Of a DNA stretch of 64,000 nucleotides, positions 32,395-41,481 are shown one piece after another; position 1 is the first letter of the stretch, and each line of letters starts with the position of its first letter. Position numbers and translations under genes: made by a program. The notes below the pieces were generated by a model. It made no database searches and was not told the origin of the DNA. It saw only the letters and a list, made by a program, of their open reading frames with translations. This stretch comes from JAZKID01 sp963714065 (GTDB lineage Bacteria > Pseudomonadota > Alphaproteobacteria > Rhizobiales > UBA4765), in assembly GCA_963714065.1 (NCBI GenBank), contig OY970226.1, forward strand, positions 1,674,001 through 1,738,000, written 5' to 3'.

Positions 32395-32802
32395 CTAGCC
32401 GCGCAGGAGCGGCAGCAGAAGAATGGTCAGGCTCGCCAGCGCCAGCGAGGCCATGATCAGCCCCATGCCGAGCACGCGCCCCATCGAGCGCGCCGGCGAG
32501 GAATGCAGGCCCGCAATATGCAAAACCCGGCCGGCAAGGGATGTGACCCCGAACAGATGCGCGCTCAGCGCGCCGACATCCAGCACCGCGAAAAACAGCA
32601 TCAGCACCAGCGTCGGTGCCAGATATTCGGCCGTATGCCCGTGCATGCGCACGATCTGGAGGAACTGGACGTCCTCGCCATTCCCGAGCCCGATCCTGCG
32701 CTTCAGCCGCTCGCGCACCACAAGCGCGCTGAGGGCCAGGAAGATCAGGACATGGATGGCGCTGTAAAAAGCGGCAATATTCAGGGCATGCTGCGTCGAC
32801 AT
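32395..32802 (-). CDS. MAPEG family membrane protein
   Basis: 135 residues from the ATG preceded by CGGAGCC (an ATG six codons upstream lacks an RBS). Four membrane spans, with RMHGHTAEYLAPTLVLMLFFAVLDV after the first loop, and LHIAGLHSSPARSMGRVLGMG are typical MAPEG blocks. This superfamily includes microsomal glutathione transferases, although the bacterial YecN-like members have no defined substrate. It is the first gene of the lipid A operon, reading away from the DUF6101 gene. Confidence 0.85.
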   Translation of the reverse strand: MSTQHALNIAAFYSAIHVLIFLALSALVVRERLKRRIGLGNGEDVQFLQIVRMHGHTAEYLAPTLVLMLFFAVLDVGALSAHLFGVTSLAGRVLHIAGLHSSPARSMGRVLGMGLIMASLALASLTILLLPLLRG

Positions 32803-32986
32803 GGCTCCGATGTCGCGCATTTGAACGAAAGGCGCAAGCCTTCCTTGACCAGCAGGCAGGGTTTCAAAGCCGCAAAGGCCTGTTAACCACGATTGTTAAG
32901 CTCCCGCTAACGGAATGGCCCGATCCTGTCCCTTACGGCCGAAGACCCAAAGTCAAATAAGGGCAAGGCCAACAGGGAGTTGTCAC

Positions 32987-33538
32987 GTGCGTCGACCCGA
33001 ACAGGGCCAAGCAGGCTATCAAGCCGGCTGTATAGCTATTCTGCCGGCATCGAGCGCCGCTTCGCGGTCGTTGAAGCAGCCGCAGGCGGAACTGCGCCCC
33101 ACGGAGCGGGCCGTCATCATCCATCGCCTCGGGCGGGCCGGCTGTCCCATGCATATTTCGGTGCCGCTCGACCATTACCGGGGCGTCAGTGCCGATATCC
33201 GCTATGGGCAGGACGGGCTGCATTGCGATGTCGTGCTCGCGCACGGCAATTCCGATTACGATGTCGTGCTGTTTTCGGCCGACGACGACGAAAATATTCT
33301 GGCCGAATGGCATGCTTGGGCTGCGCGGCTCTCATTGCCTTTGTTGATTCGCTCCGAACATGGGGATGTGCTGACACGTCAGCGCTTCGGCCCTTTGCAG
33401 GTAGATGGCGTATCGCCGCGCCGCGCGCGCAGGCTGTTCCTGATGCGGCGTCCGCGTTTCCTGCGCCGCCGTCTGACCGGCAGCAAACCGTCCGTGTTGC
33501 GCGTGCATCACGAGCGCGAAATCATCGCGCGCGACTAA
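32987..33538 (+). CDS. DUF6101 family protein
   Basis: 183 residues from a GTG seven bases after GGGAG. The conserved part runs from GCPMHISVPLDHYRGVSADI through CDVVLAHGNSDYDVVLF and LSLPLLIRSEHGDV to the basic end RRARRLFLMRRPRFLRRR...EIIARD, the signature of DUF6101. It is probably a soluble, highly basic protein; no function is known. Its last four bases overlap the convergent ubiA stop. Confidence 0.8.
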   Translation: MRRPEQGQAGYQAGCIAILPASSAASRSLKQPQAELRPTERAVIIHRLGRAGCPMHISVPLDHYRGVSADIRYGQDGLHCDVVLAHGNSDYDVVLFSADDDENILAEWHAWAARLSLPLLIRSEHGDVLTRQRFGPLQVDGVSPRRARRLFLMRRPRFLRRRLTGSKPSVLRVHHEREIIARD

Positions 33539-34467
33539 AACGCGTACAGAATTATTCCATCCAGTACGAGCGCTGCGAAAACCGTCAACCCGGCGAGCTT
33601 GTTTTCGCGAAACGCATGCAGGGCCGAGGTGGGATCGTCGGCTTTCAGCATATAAACCTGCCGTCCCAGCAACAGAATGAGCAGCAGAATGCCGACATAG
33701 GCGATAAAGCCCGCCTGCGCCAGCTTGAAAGCGCTGCCCATGAAAACAATGGCGAGCGCATAGCAGATGCCGACGAAAGCGGTTGCGTTCTTGCCGAAAT
33801 GGCGCGGGGTGGAGCCGATGCCGATCAGCGCGTCGTCCTCCACGTCCTGCATGGCGTAGATCGTATCGTAGCCGACCGTCCAGCAGATCGCGCTCGCATA
33901 AAGCATGATCGGCGCAAGACCGAGCGGGCCGCCATGCGCGCTCCAGCCCAAAAGCGCCCCCCAGCTGAACGCAAGCCCCAGCACAAGCTGCGGAAAATCG
34001 CTGAAGCGCTTCACATAGGGATAAACGGCGACGGGCACGATCGACAAAAGGCCAAGGAAAATGCTGAAGCCGTCGAACTGCATGAGGATCACGAGCCCGG
34101 CGAGCAGGAGCGTCACCATCAGCAGCAGGGTTTCGCGCTCGCTGACGATACCGGCCGCAAGCGGGCGTGCGCGCGTGCGGGCCACCTGCCTATCGAGATC
34201 GCGGTCGATGTAATCGTTCCAGATGCAGCCCGCCCCGCGCATGACGATGGCGCCGCAGACGAACAGGAAGAGGTTCCATACATTCGGCAAGGCATGTTTT
34301 TCGGCAAGCGAAGCCAGCGCCTCGCCCCACAGGCAGGGAATCAGCAGCAGCCAGACGCCGATCGGCCGGTCGAGCCGCATCAGCCGCAGATAGGGCTGAA
34401 GGCTTTCCGGCATGCGCGAGATCCAGTGATGGGGCAGGGCGTCGGGAGTGGTTGGATTGTCCATCAT
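33535..34467 (-). CDS. ubiA: 4-hydroxybenzoate polyprenyltransferase UbiA
   Basis: 310 residues from a tandem ATGATG start (either could be used). It is a multi-span inner membrane enzyme of ubiquinone synthesis. The two Asp-rich prenyl-diphosphate sites are NDYIDRDLDRQVARTRARPLAAG and YAMQDVEDD. It is convergent with DUF6101 and separated from rsmE by a palindromic repeat. Confidence 0.96.
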   Translation of the reverse strand: MMDNPTTPDALPHHWISRMPESLQPYLRLMRLDRPIGVWLLLIPCLWGEALASLAEKHALPNVWNLFLFVCGAIVMRGAGCIWNDYIDRDLDRQVARTRARPLAAGIVSERETLLLMVTLLLAGLVILMQFDGFSIFLGLLSIVPVAVYPYVKRFSDFPQLVLGLAFSWGALLGWSAHGGPLGLAPIMLYASAICWTVGYDTIYAMQDVEDDALIGIGSTPRHFGKNATAFVGICYALAIVFMGSAFKLAQAGFIAYVGILLLILLLGRQVYMLKADDPTSALHAFRENKLAGLTVFAALVLDGIILYAF

Positions 34468-34509
34468 TCTGCTTTGCCGGGAAATGGGGGAGTGTGCAAG
34501 TCTGCAATT

Positions 34510-34620
34510 GTCATTCCCAGCCGAGCCAGTGTGAAACATTGGCGAGGGGAAGGGAATCTAAAGATTGTATGGATCCCCTTCCCTCGGCGCTCATTTCATT
34601 CGCGCCTCGCCGGAGATGAC
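34510..34620. repeat. Palindromic repeat, GTCATCCCC family, copy 2
   Basis: GTCATTCCCAGC at one end and GGAGATGAC at the other, with an internal GGGGAAGGGAATC / GATCCCCTTCCC hairpin. It lies in the divergent region between ubiA and rsmE and may carry part of their promoters. It is more diverged than copies 1 and 3. Confidence 0.65.
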
Positions 34621-34686
34621 AGAGACGTAAGCGAATTTCAGATGAAATACATTGCCAAAAACCTGATCGGCCCGCTATGAAATCCC

Positions 34687-35409
34687 GTGACCTCCCGTCT
34701 GCCACGGCTTTATATCGACGCGCCCCTGCGGGCGAATGCGCATTGCGAGGCCACGCCCGAGCAGGCGCATTATCTTGGCCATGTCCTGCGCCTGAAGGTT
34801 GGCTGCGAGATCCGTCTCTTCAACGGGCATGACGGCGAATGGCTTGCCGCGCTCGACTTTCCCAGAAAGAAAAAATGCGTGATGAAGGCTGAGCGCCAGC
34901 TTCGTGCGCAAACGCAGGCGGAAGATATTTTCTATCTCTTTGCGCCACTGAAGCAGGCGCGGCTCGATTATATGGCGCAGAAAGCGACCGAAATGGGCGC
35001 AGCACAGCTCGTGCCCGTGCTCACACAGAATACGCAGGTGTCGCGCGTGAATGTCGCGCGCCTGCAGGCTAATGCGGTCGAGGCGGCAGAACAGTGCGAA
35101 CTTTTGCAAGTTCCGCAAGTTCAAGCCGTGCAAAGCCTTGACGCCGTGCTTGCAAGTTGGCACGCGGAAAGGGTGCTGATTTTTTGCGACGAATCCGCCG
35201 ATCTCGAATCGCCGCTGAAAAAATTGCAAGCCTTGCGCGGCATGCCTTGTGCCGTTCTGGTCGGTCCCGAAGGCGGTTTTACGAAAGACGAGAGAGAGGA
35301 TTTGCTGAACGCTTCTTTCACGCTTCCCATTTCGCTCGGTCCCCGCATCCTGCGCGCCGATACGGCTGCCGTTGCGGCGCTGGCGATGCTCTGGCAGGCG
35401 CGCGCTTAG
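34687..35409 (+). CDS. rsmE: 16S rRNA (uracil1498-N3)-methyltransferase RsmE
   Basis: 240 residues from a GTG. The SPOUT-fold blocks are clear: HYLGHVLRLKVG at about residues 27-38, YDYMAQKATEMGA-like LDYMAQKATEMGAAQLVPVLTQ, then VLVGPEGGFTKDEREDL and LGPRILRADTAAVAAL. It methylates U1498. It is cotranscribed with gshA (15 bp gap), the usual alphaproteobacterial pair. Confidence 0.95.
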   Translation: MTSRLPRLYIDAPLRANAHCEATPEQAHYLGHVLRLKVGCEIRLFNGHDGEWLAALDFPRKKKCVMKAERQLRAQTQAEDIFYLFAPLKQARLDYMAQKATEMGAAQLVPVLTQNTQVSRVNVARLQANAVEAAEQCELLQVPQVQAVQSLDAVLASWHAERVLIFCDESADLESPLKKLQALRGMPCAVLVGPEGGFTKDEREDLLNASFTLPISLGPRILRADTAAVAALAMLWQARA

Positions 35410-35424
35410 GAGATGTGACCCTAA

Positions 35425-36792
35425 ATGGCTGTCGAAATTTTAGACGATACGCCGGTTGAGAGCATCGGCGACCTCGTGGCCTATATGGAGCAAGGCTGCA
35501 AGCCGAAAGCCGACTGGCGCATCGGCACCGAGCACGAGAAATTCGTTTTCGCAAAAAATAATCTCAAGCCCGCGCCATATGAGCCTGACGGCATTGCCGC
35601 CCTGCTCGAAAATCTCGCGCTCGGACTCAACTGGGATCGCGTTGTTCAGGACGGCAAGCTGATCGGCCTCTCCGATCCCGCAAGCAAGGCGGCAATCAGC
35701 CTCGAGCCCGGCGGGCAGTTCGAACTTTCTGGCGCGCCGCTGCGAACGCTGCACGAAACAGGCGAGGAGATCGATGCGCATCTGCGCGCCGTGCATCGTG
35801 CGGCCGAAAAACTGGATCTTTCCTTTCTCGGTCTTGGCCTATGGCCCGCAGGGATTTTGAGCGACATGCCGCGCATGCCGAAGCGCCGCTACGACATCAT
35901 GCGCAATTACATGCCGCAGGTCGGAACCCTGGGCCTCGACATGATGCATCGCACCTGCACGGTGCAGGCGAATATCGATTTTTCCTCGGAGCAGGAGATG
36001 GTGAAGATCATGCGCATCGGCATGGCGCTGCAGCCTGTCGTCAGCGCGCTGTTTTCCGCCTCTCCCTTTGCCGGGGGGAGGCCGAACGGTTTTCAAACCT
36101 ATCGCACGCATATCTGGCAGCATACCGACGCCGACCGCGCAGGCATCCTGCCTTTCGTGTTCGATGCCGATATGGGCTTTGCGCGCTATGTGCAATGGGC
36201 GCTCGACGTGCCGATGTATTTCGTCAAGCGCGGCGATGTCTATCACGATGTCGCGGGTGTGCCGTTCCGTGCGCTGCTGGAAGGGAAAGTGCCGCAGCTC
36301 CCCGATGAACGTGCAACGCTCGCCGACTGGTCGAACCATCTCGGCACGCTGTTTCCCGAAGTACGGCTGAAACATTTCATAGAGATGCGCGGCGCCGATG
36401 GCGGGCCGCTGTCGCATATCAAGGCGCTGCCCGCTCTGTGGGTCGGCCTGCTTTATGACGAGGGCGTGTGCGAGGCGGCCTATGAGCGGATCAAGGCCTG
36501 GTCGGCGGAAGACGTGATCGATTTATACCGGCATATGCCGCGCGAGGGATTTGCGGCACGCATCCGCGGCAGGCTCGCGCTCGAAGTGGCGCGCGATATC
36601 GTGGCGCTGGCCGAACAGGGCCTGCGCGCGCGCGGGTACAAAAACGAAAAAGACGAGGACGAGAGCGTTTTTCTGAGCGTTCTTAAAACGCGCGTCGCGT
36701 CCGGAACGAACCTGTCCGACCGGCTGCTGGAAAAATTTGCCGCAAACTGGCACGAAGAGATCGCGCCCGTGTTCGAGGCCTGCAGGCTTTGA
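35425..36792 (+). CDS. gshA: Glutamate-cysteine ligase (GCS2 / plant type)
   Basis: 455 residues. It catalyses the first step of glutathione synthesis. Family blocks: WRIGTEHEKFVF, AISLEPGGQFELSGAPL, MPRMPKRRYDIMRNYMP, TCTVQANIDFSSE and SHIKALPALWVGLLYD. Length and motifs fit the proteobacterial/plant-type ligase. It follows rsmE closely and ends immediately before the convergent LysR remnant. Confidence 0.96.
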   Translation: MAVEILDDTPVESIGDLVAYMEQGCKPKADWRIGTEHEKFVFAKNNLKPAPYEPDGIAALLENLALGLNWDRVVQDGKLIGLSDPASKAAISLEPGGQFELSGAPLRTLHETGEEIDAHLRAVHRAAEKLDLSFLGLGLWPAGILSDMPRMPKRRYDIMRNYMPQVGTLGLDMMHRTCTVQANIDFSSEQEMVKIMRIGMALQPVVSALFSASPFAGGRPNGFQTYRTHIWQHTDADRAGILPFVFDADMGFARYVQWALDVPMYFVKRGDVYHDVAGVPFRALLEGKVPQLPDERATLADWSNHLGTLFPEVRLKHFIEMRGADGGPLSHIKALPALWVGLLYDEGVCEAAYERIKAWSAEDVIDLYRHMPREGFAARIRGRLALEVARDIVALAEQGLRARGYKNEKDEDESVFLSVLKTRVASGTNLSDRLLEKFAANWHEEIAPVFEACRL

Positions 36793-37678
36793 TTACATCG
36801 CCGTTGCCGTCATGAGCGGATTGAAATTGTTTAGCGTCGAGACGATCTGCTCTTCCAGCGCCTGCGCGCCCAGCGTGAGCTGGCCGGTGGCGTGGAGAAC
36901 GGCAACGTCGCAATGCGGCATTTGCGGAAAGCCGTCTTCCGGCGTGAGCACGCGCATTTCGGGCTTGAGGCCGGATTCGGGCAAGATGCTGACGGCAAGA
37001 CCCGCAAGCACGGCGGCGCATAGCGCCGAAAAATCCCAGCTCGAATAGGCCATACGGAACGGGCGGTTGACGGCGTCGAGCGCGGCACAGGCCGCCTGCC
37101 GCCATTCGCATTCGCGCTTACCCATGGCGAGCGGCACGACATTTTCCTGCCAGATATTGCTGTGGGTTGCCGCCACCCATAGCACGCGCTCGCGCCGAAA
37201 CACGCGTGCCTGCGGCATGGTCTTCGTGCGCGTGACGATGGCAAGATCGATCTCGTGCTGGGAGAGCGCATCGAGCAGCAGCGGTGTTGAGGCGCAGCTC
37301 ACCGTCACCTCGACGCGCGGATGCGTTCTCGCAAAACGGGCAAGAATGGTGGGCAGGATGCGCTCGGCATAATCGTCCGGCATGCCAAGGCGCACCGCGC
37401 CGTCGATCTGTGGCCCGCGAAAATGCGACATGGCTTCGGCATTGAGTTGAAGAATGCGGCGGCTGTAATCGACAAGCTCGCGTCCCGCTTCGGTCAGGCG
37501 GCTTTGCCGCCCGTCTTTCAGAAATAACGGCCGCCCGGTGATTTCCTCAAGCCGTTTCATCTGCATGGAAACGGCAGATTGAGTTCTTGTTGACCTCTTC
37601 GGCGGCCTTGGTGAAATTTCCAGTCTCGGCAATGGCAACCAGGGTTCGAAGCTGGTCGGTATCGAGCAGTGGAAGCAT
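36793..37678 (-). pseudogene. LysR-family regulator (LsrB-like) broken by a one-base frameshift
   Basis: The 3' frame (36793-37638) encodes the end of the HTH (TQSAVSMQMKRLEE) and a full effector domain (LGMPDDYAERILP...). The true start lies in another frame at the ATG 37676-37678: MLPLLDTDQLRTLVAIAETGNFTKAAEEVNK. The two join exactly if one base is removed at the TT of 37584-37585 (minus strand AAGAACTC in place of AAGACTC), restoring VNKTQSAVSMQMKRLEE. The intact protein would be 294 residues and resembles rhizobial LsrB-type regulators. It is either a recent inactivation or a sequencing error. Confidence 0.88.
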
Positions 37679-37692
37679 GAAACCTCTCATAT

Positions 37693-37755
37693 AACGAAAA
37701 TTAATACTTACTATTATAAACATTCGTTGGAATGATCAATTGGATTTTGTTATAG
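37693..37755 (+). promoter_or_regulatory. Divergent control region with LysR-like dyad and promoter
   Basis: An AACGAA/TTCGTT dyad (37693-37698 and 37723-37728) frames an AT-rich core, as expected for a LysR site beside a divergent gene. TTGGAA (37727-37732), 17 bp, and TTATAG (37750-37755) make a plausible promoter toward the small ORF at 37803. Confidence 0.45.
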
Positions 37756-37802
37756 ACCCTGCGAGCCGGGGCATTCAACAGAGTTCTTGTAAGGAGTTGA
37801 AA

Positions 37803-38016
37803 ATGAAGATTTTTCAATGGGAATTGCATGTGTCATAATGTCTGGCTGTTTTTCCATTCCCTGGCCAGGCAAGATCAATCCCTGCCTGCCGATGAAGCCC
37901 TGCTGTGCGATATCGGCATGCTGGAAAAGGGAGAGCATATTCATGGCTTTCCCAGCCCATCCTTCGATTTTGCGGCCAAGCATTCGCCCCTGTCGAACGG
38001 CATAACGGGTCTTTAA
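37803..38016 (+). CDS. Small DUF1127-like ORF, probably frameshifted
   Basis: An ATG with a good RBS (AAGGAGTTGAAA) opens MKIFQWELHVS and stops after 11 codons. The next frame, open from 37828 to 38016, reads VWLFFHSLARQDQSLPADEALLCDIGMLEKGE. The ALLCDIGM run resembles the LLxDIGL core of DUF1127 proteins, which often sit beside LysR genes. A single-base change near 37826-37838 would join the two parts. Alternatively the 11-codon ORF is a leader peptide and the rest is untranslated. The end overlaps the convergent MATE gene. Confidence 0.35.
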
Positions 38017-39410
38017 AGGCGGCGTGCCCGCCGCTCAAGCCTCCCAATCACATAAAAGCTTGTGGCCATGGCGCCGAGGCCGAACAGCACGGCGCCAAGG
38101 CCCTGGCCCATCAGCACGCCTTTCACGCCGTAATATCTGCCGAGGATATAGACGAAGGGAATGGTGCCGAGCGTGGCGCGGCCCCAGTTGAAGGCGGTCG
38201 ACAATAGCGGAAAGCCAAGATTGTTAAACGCGGCATTGGCCGCAAACAGCACGCCCATGAACAGGAAAGTTCCTGCGACATAGGTGCAATAAAAGCGGAT
38301 CAGGCCGGCGCTTTCGTCTTTAGCCGCAAACAGGAGCGCGATCAGGTCCTGCACGGCAAAAAGCAGGGCCCACACCAGCAGAATATACAGGCAGACGATG
38401 GTGAGGCTGTAGCGCATGGTCTGGCGCAGCCGCGTAAAATGCCGTGCGCCGAGATTTTGCCCGAGGATGGGGCCGATCGAGCCCGAAAGCGCAAAGCTCG
38501 CGCCGAAAGCAAGCGGGATGATGCGGTTGATGATCGCCCAGGCCGCCACCGCCGCATCGCCATAGGCGGACATGGCGGCAGTGACATAAATATTAGCGAC
38601 GGGCGTTGCGATATTCGTGAGAATGGCCGGAGCGGCGATGGCGCTGATCGCGTGGATATTGTCGCGCACGATTTTCCGGCGCGGTGCTGCGACAAGTTTA
38701 TGCACGGCGAAAACGCCGTAGGAGCCGATCGCCACCAGCATCAGCCGCGCCAGCGTCATGACGATGGCGGCACCGTCCAGCCCAAGCCCGAACACGAAAA
38801 TGAAAAGCGGGTCCATGGCGGCGGTGAACAGCCCGCCGCCCAGCGTCACCCACATGCCGCGCCGCGCATCGCCGACCGCGCGCAGAATTCCCATCTGCAC
38901 CATGCTGATGCCGAGCAGCGGCGTCGAGGGAAGCGTGATCAGCAGGAAGCGCGTGGCAAGTGCCAGTGTGTCACCCTGTGCGCCGATCAGGCTAAGCAAA
39001 GGCTTTGCGAGCGGCATCAGAATGGCGATCAGGAGAACGGTGAGGCCGAAAATATAAAGCAGGCCGGTGCCTGCAATCTCCCTTGCCTTGTCGCGCTTTC
39101 GCGCACCGATGGCCTGCGACATCAGTGCACTGACGCCGATCATGACGCCGATGCAGACCGAGACGAGGAAAAAACCGATCACCGCGGCATAGCCGACGGC
39201 TGCCGTGAGCTTTTGATCCTGCAGCCAGGAAATATAGAGCAGGTTCAGGAAATCGACCGCGAAAACCGCCATCAGGCCGATGCTGCCGGCCGCCGACATG
39301 ATCACGACGTGATGCAGAATGGAACCATGCGTGAATTTGCCCGGTGGCGCCAGCGGCAGCAGCTCTTCGTGCGGGTCGATTTCAGCTGCGGGCTGAACCG
39401 TCTCCGTCAT
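38013..39410 (-). CDS. MATE family multidrug/cation exporter
   Basis: 465 residues from the ATG that overlaps the upstream stop (ATGA). Twelve spans arranged as two related halves; IGVSALMSQAIGARKRDKAREIAGTGLL and LSGSIGPILGQNLGARHFTRLRQ are the paired conserved blocks of MATE/NorM proteins. It would export drugs or metabolites with Na+ or H+. It is the last of three overlapping genes (uppP, SLOG-like, MATE). Confidence 0.9.
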   Translation of the reverse strand: MTETVQPAAEIDPHEELLPLAPPGKFTHGSILHHVVIMSAAGSIGLMAVFAVDFLNLLYISWLQDQKLTAAVGYAAVIGFFLVSVCIGVMIGVSALMSQAIGARKRDKAREIAGTGLLYIFGLTVLLIAILMPLAKPLLSLIGAQGDTLALATRFLLITLPSTPLLGISMVQMGILRAVGDARRGMWVTLGGGLFTAAMDPLFIFVFGLGLDGAAIVMTLARLMLVAIGSYGVFAVHKLVAAPRRKIVRDNIHAISAIAAPAILTNIATPVANIYVTAAMSAYGDAAVAAWAIINRIIPLAFGASFALSGSIGPILGQNLGARHFTRLRQTMRYSLTIVCLYILLVWALLFAVQDLIALLFAAKDESAGLIRFYCTYVAGTFLFMGVLFAANAAFNNLGFPLLSTAFNWGRATLGTIPFVYILGRYYGVKGVLMGQGLGAVLFGLGAMATSFYVIGRLERRARRL

Positions 39411-39892
39411 CGCCGCGACGATAGGTCGTGAAAAAGCTGGCAGAGCATAATGAAAGCGCGCTGGTGGATGCCCGGCGCCTCGCTTTCCTTTGATCCTGCA
39501 ACATTGAGCACGCGGATATGGTTGCCATGCACCCATTCGCGAACCTTGTGCTGCCAGCCGTCGTCGAGGATCGAGACGATGCAGCAGGGTTTGCGCATTT
39601 TTCCGGCTAGCGCGATGGTCAGCTCCAAGCCGCCTGCGGGTTCCTCGCCCATGGTGATAATCAGCGAGCCGTCCGAATCGCGCACATTCCATTCGGTGCG
39701 CTGCGGATAATCGGGGGAGGGCGTCTCCGTCAGCGGATAGGTGTCGGGGATGATGCCGTTTTCCGCCTTGCGGCCATAAGGGCACCAGCCGCCGACGACG
39801 AGATAGACTTTCGATGCCGCATCGAGCGCTGCGCGGTCGACGCCGGTCTGGCCGCCGGAGATAATTTTTACAAGGCCCGAATCTCTCATCAT
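39407..39892 (-). CDS. SLOG/Rossmann-type 'putative molybdenum carrier' family protein
   Basis: 161 residues from one of two tandem ATG codons that overlap the uppP stop. KIISGGQTGVDRAALDAA near the N-terminus and GWCPYGRKAENGIIPDTYPLTETPSPDYPQRTEWNVRDSDGSLII match the family named putative molybdenum carrier (PF12694), related to DprA/LOG nucleotide-binding folds. A nucleotide-derivative binding or hydrolysing role is likelier than metal transport. It is encoded between uppP and MATE with 4-bp overlaps. Confidence 0.8.
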   Translation of the reverse strand: MMRDSGLVKIISGGQTGVDRAALDAASKVYLVVGGWCPYGRKAENGIIPDTYPLTETPSPDYPQRTEWNVRDSDGSLIITMGEEPAGGLELTIALAGKMRKPCCIVSILDDGWQHKVREWVHGNHIRVLNVAGSKESEAPGIHQRAFIMLCQLFHDLSSRR

Positions 39893-40698
39893 AGGAACAG
39901 CCATGCCAGTACCAGGGCACCGAGCGCAAGCCGGTAATAGGCGAAAGGCGCCAGACCGTAGCGGCCGACAAAGCCGATGAAGGTGCGCACGACGACATAG
40001 GCGACGGCAAACGCCACAATAAAACCGATGGCGATGACCATCAGGTCGCCCTGTGCCAGTGCCGCCCGCATTTTGTAGAATTCGAGCACGCTCGCGCCCA
40101 GCATGGTCGGCACGGCAAGATAAAAGGTGAAAGCTGCTGCGGTCTTGCGCTCGACGCCAACCAGTTCGGCGCCAAGGATGGTGGCGCCCGAGCGCGAGAC
40201 GCCGGGAACGATCGCTAGAACCTGAAAGCAGCCGATCTGCAAGGCTTTCCACGGCGGCAGCCGGTCGGCATCGAAAAAGCGCGGCTTCGGCGCGATGTGC
40301 TCGAACAGCAGAATGATAATGCCGCCCAAGATCCACGACACCGCGATCACGGGAAGCGCAAACGACGGCTGCAGCAGATAGGCGTTGATGTATTTGATCA
40401 GCAGCAGGCCTGCGACTGCCGACGGCAGGAAGGCAATGACGACATTGAGGGCGAATAGCTGCGAATTTTTTGAGCGCGGCAGCGTGATCAGGATGTTCCA
40501 GAATTTTTTCCAGTACACCGCCACGACCGCGAGAATAGCGCCGAACTGGATGACGACGGTGAAGACTTCCCAATTTTCCTTGGAGAAAGCCAGAACATGC
40601 TCGGCCAGCAGCAGATGCCCGGTGGAGGAAACCGGCAGAAACTCCGTCAGCCCTTCGATGACGCCCAAAACCGCTGCGAGAAAATATTGCGTGTCCAT
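39889..40698 (-). CDS. uppP: Undecaprenyl-diphosphatase UppP (BacA)
   Basis: 269 residues, multi-span. The active-site blocks are EGLTEFLPVSSTGHL (about residues 15-29) and PGVSRSGATILGAEL. It recycles the undecaprenyl carrier for peptidoglycan and other envelope polymers and confers bacitracin tolerance. It is the first gene of the uppP-SLOG-MATE overlapping set, downstream of ialB. Confidence 0.95.
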   Translation of the reverse strand: MDTQYFLAAVLGVIEGLTEFLPVSSTGHLLLAEHVLAFSKENWEVFTVVIQFGAILAVVAVYWKKFWNILITLPRSKNSQLFALNVVIAFLPSAVAGLLLIKYINAYLLQPSFALPVIAVSWILGGIIILLFEHIAPKPRFFDADRLPPWKALQIGCFQVLAIVPGVSRSGATILGAELVGVERKTAAAFTFYLAVPTMLGASVLEFYKMRAALAQGDLMVIAIGFIVAFAVAYVVVRTFIGFVGRYGLAPFAYYRLALGALVLAWLFL

Positions 40699-40719
40699 GA
40701 TCGTTTTTATTGGGTTCCT

Positions 40720-41241
40720 TTATTTAAGCTGTTCGTAGCCTTGCGCGAAACCGTTCAACGATACGGGAATGCCGATGCCCTCTTCCGGTGTCTGGAAGAT
40801 CACGAAATTCGCATTCTTGCCGTTTCTGAGCTTGCTCATGAGATCGTCGGTGAGTTTTGCCTCCGCCATACAGCCGTTCGGCACGCAGCGTACGAAATCG
40901 GTAGCGACAAGGCTCTGCTCGTCGATTCTCAAGCCCAGGCCGAAAGGCAGGAATACGCCGAGAGGGGCGATGACGCGCAGGATTTCCATTTTCTTCGGCC
41001 CGAACTTGCCGGCAATCACCATCAGGCCGACATTGGCGCGGTCCTGCGCCATCACCGTCTGCACAAGGGCGCATTGCTCGTTTTTCGTGCCCGGCGTGCT
41101 TTCGCAACGCATCTGCCAGTCGCCGTAACTGCCGCGCGTCGTCGTCCACGAGCCCGGCGCGGGCATGGGCGCTTCTTGGGAGAAGGCGGTTGCTGTCGGG
41201 AAAAGAAAACAACAAAAAATGAGAGGAAAAAGCGTGCGCAT
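40720..41241 (-). CDS. Invasion-associated locus B (IalB) family protein
   Basis: 173 residues from MRTLFPLIFCCFLFPTATAFS, a signal peptide. YGDWQMRCE at about residues 40-48 and the later RCVPNGCMAEAKL, with paired cysteines, are the IalB (PF06776) hallmarks. IalB proteins are periplasmic or envelope-exposed; in Bartonella one promotes erythrocyte entry, but the family is common in free-living alphaproteobacteria. The longer frame to 41361 has no RBS support. Confidence 0.88.
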   Translation of the reverse strand: MRTLFPLIFCCFLFPTATAFSQEAPMPAPGSWTTTRGSYGDWQMRCESTPGTKNEQCALVQTVMAQDRANVGLMVIAGKFGPKKMEILRVIAPLGVFLPFGLGLRIDEQSLVATDFVRCVPNGCMAEAKLTDDLMSKLRNGKNANFVIFQTPEEGIGIPVSLNGFAQGYEQLK

Positions 41242-41481
41242 TCCTGAATGCCTGATTGAAGTCGTGCGAGATTGGCGTGCAGCCGCCAAAAAGGCAAGGG
41301 TTAGGCGAAGATGGCACGGGATTGCGGAAATAGCCTGCCACAAAAAATACTTTGGCGACATTAAGCATGATTTATACGAAAAACTAAATCCAAGCGCTTG
41401 TTTTCAACCAAAATTCCTCTATTGAGATGCTTATCCGCTCAAGGCCCTTTTCCGGGCAATCATAAGGTGAATTGGGATCTC

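Noticed and set aside
32980..34680. Very long plus-strand frame over ubiA
   Set aside because: It is antisense to ubiA, which shows both Asp-rich prenyltransferase motifs on the minus strand.
40019..40573. Upstream extensions of the MATE and SLOG-like frames into uppP
   Set aside because: They are out-of-frame readings of uppP; the overlapping ATGA starts are the natural ones.
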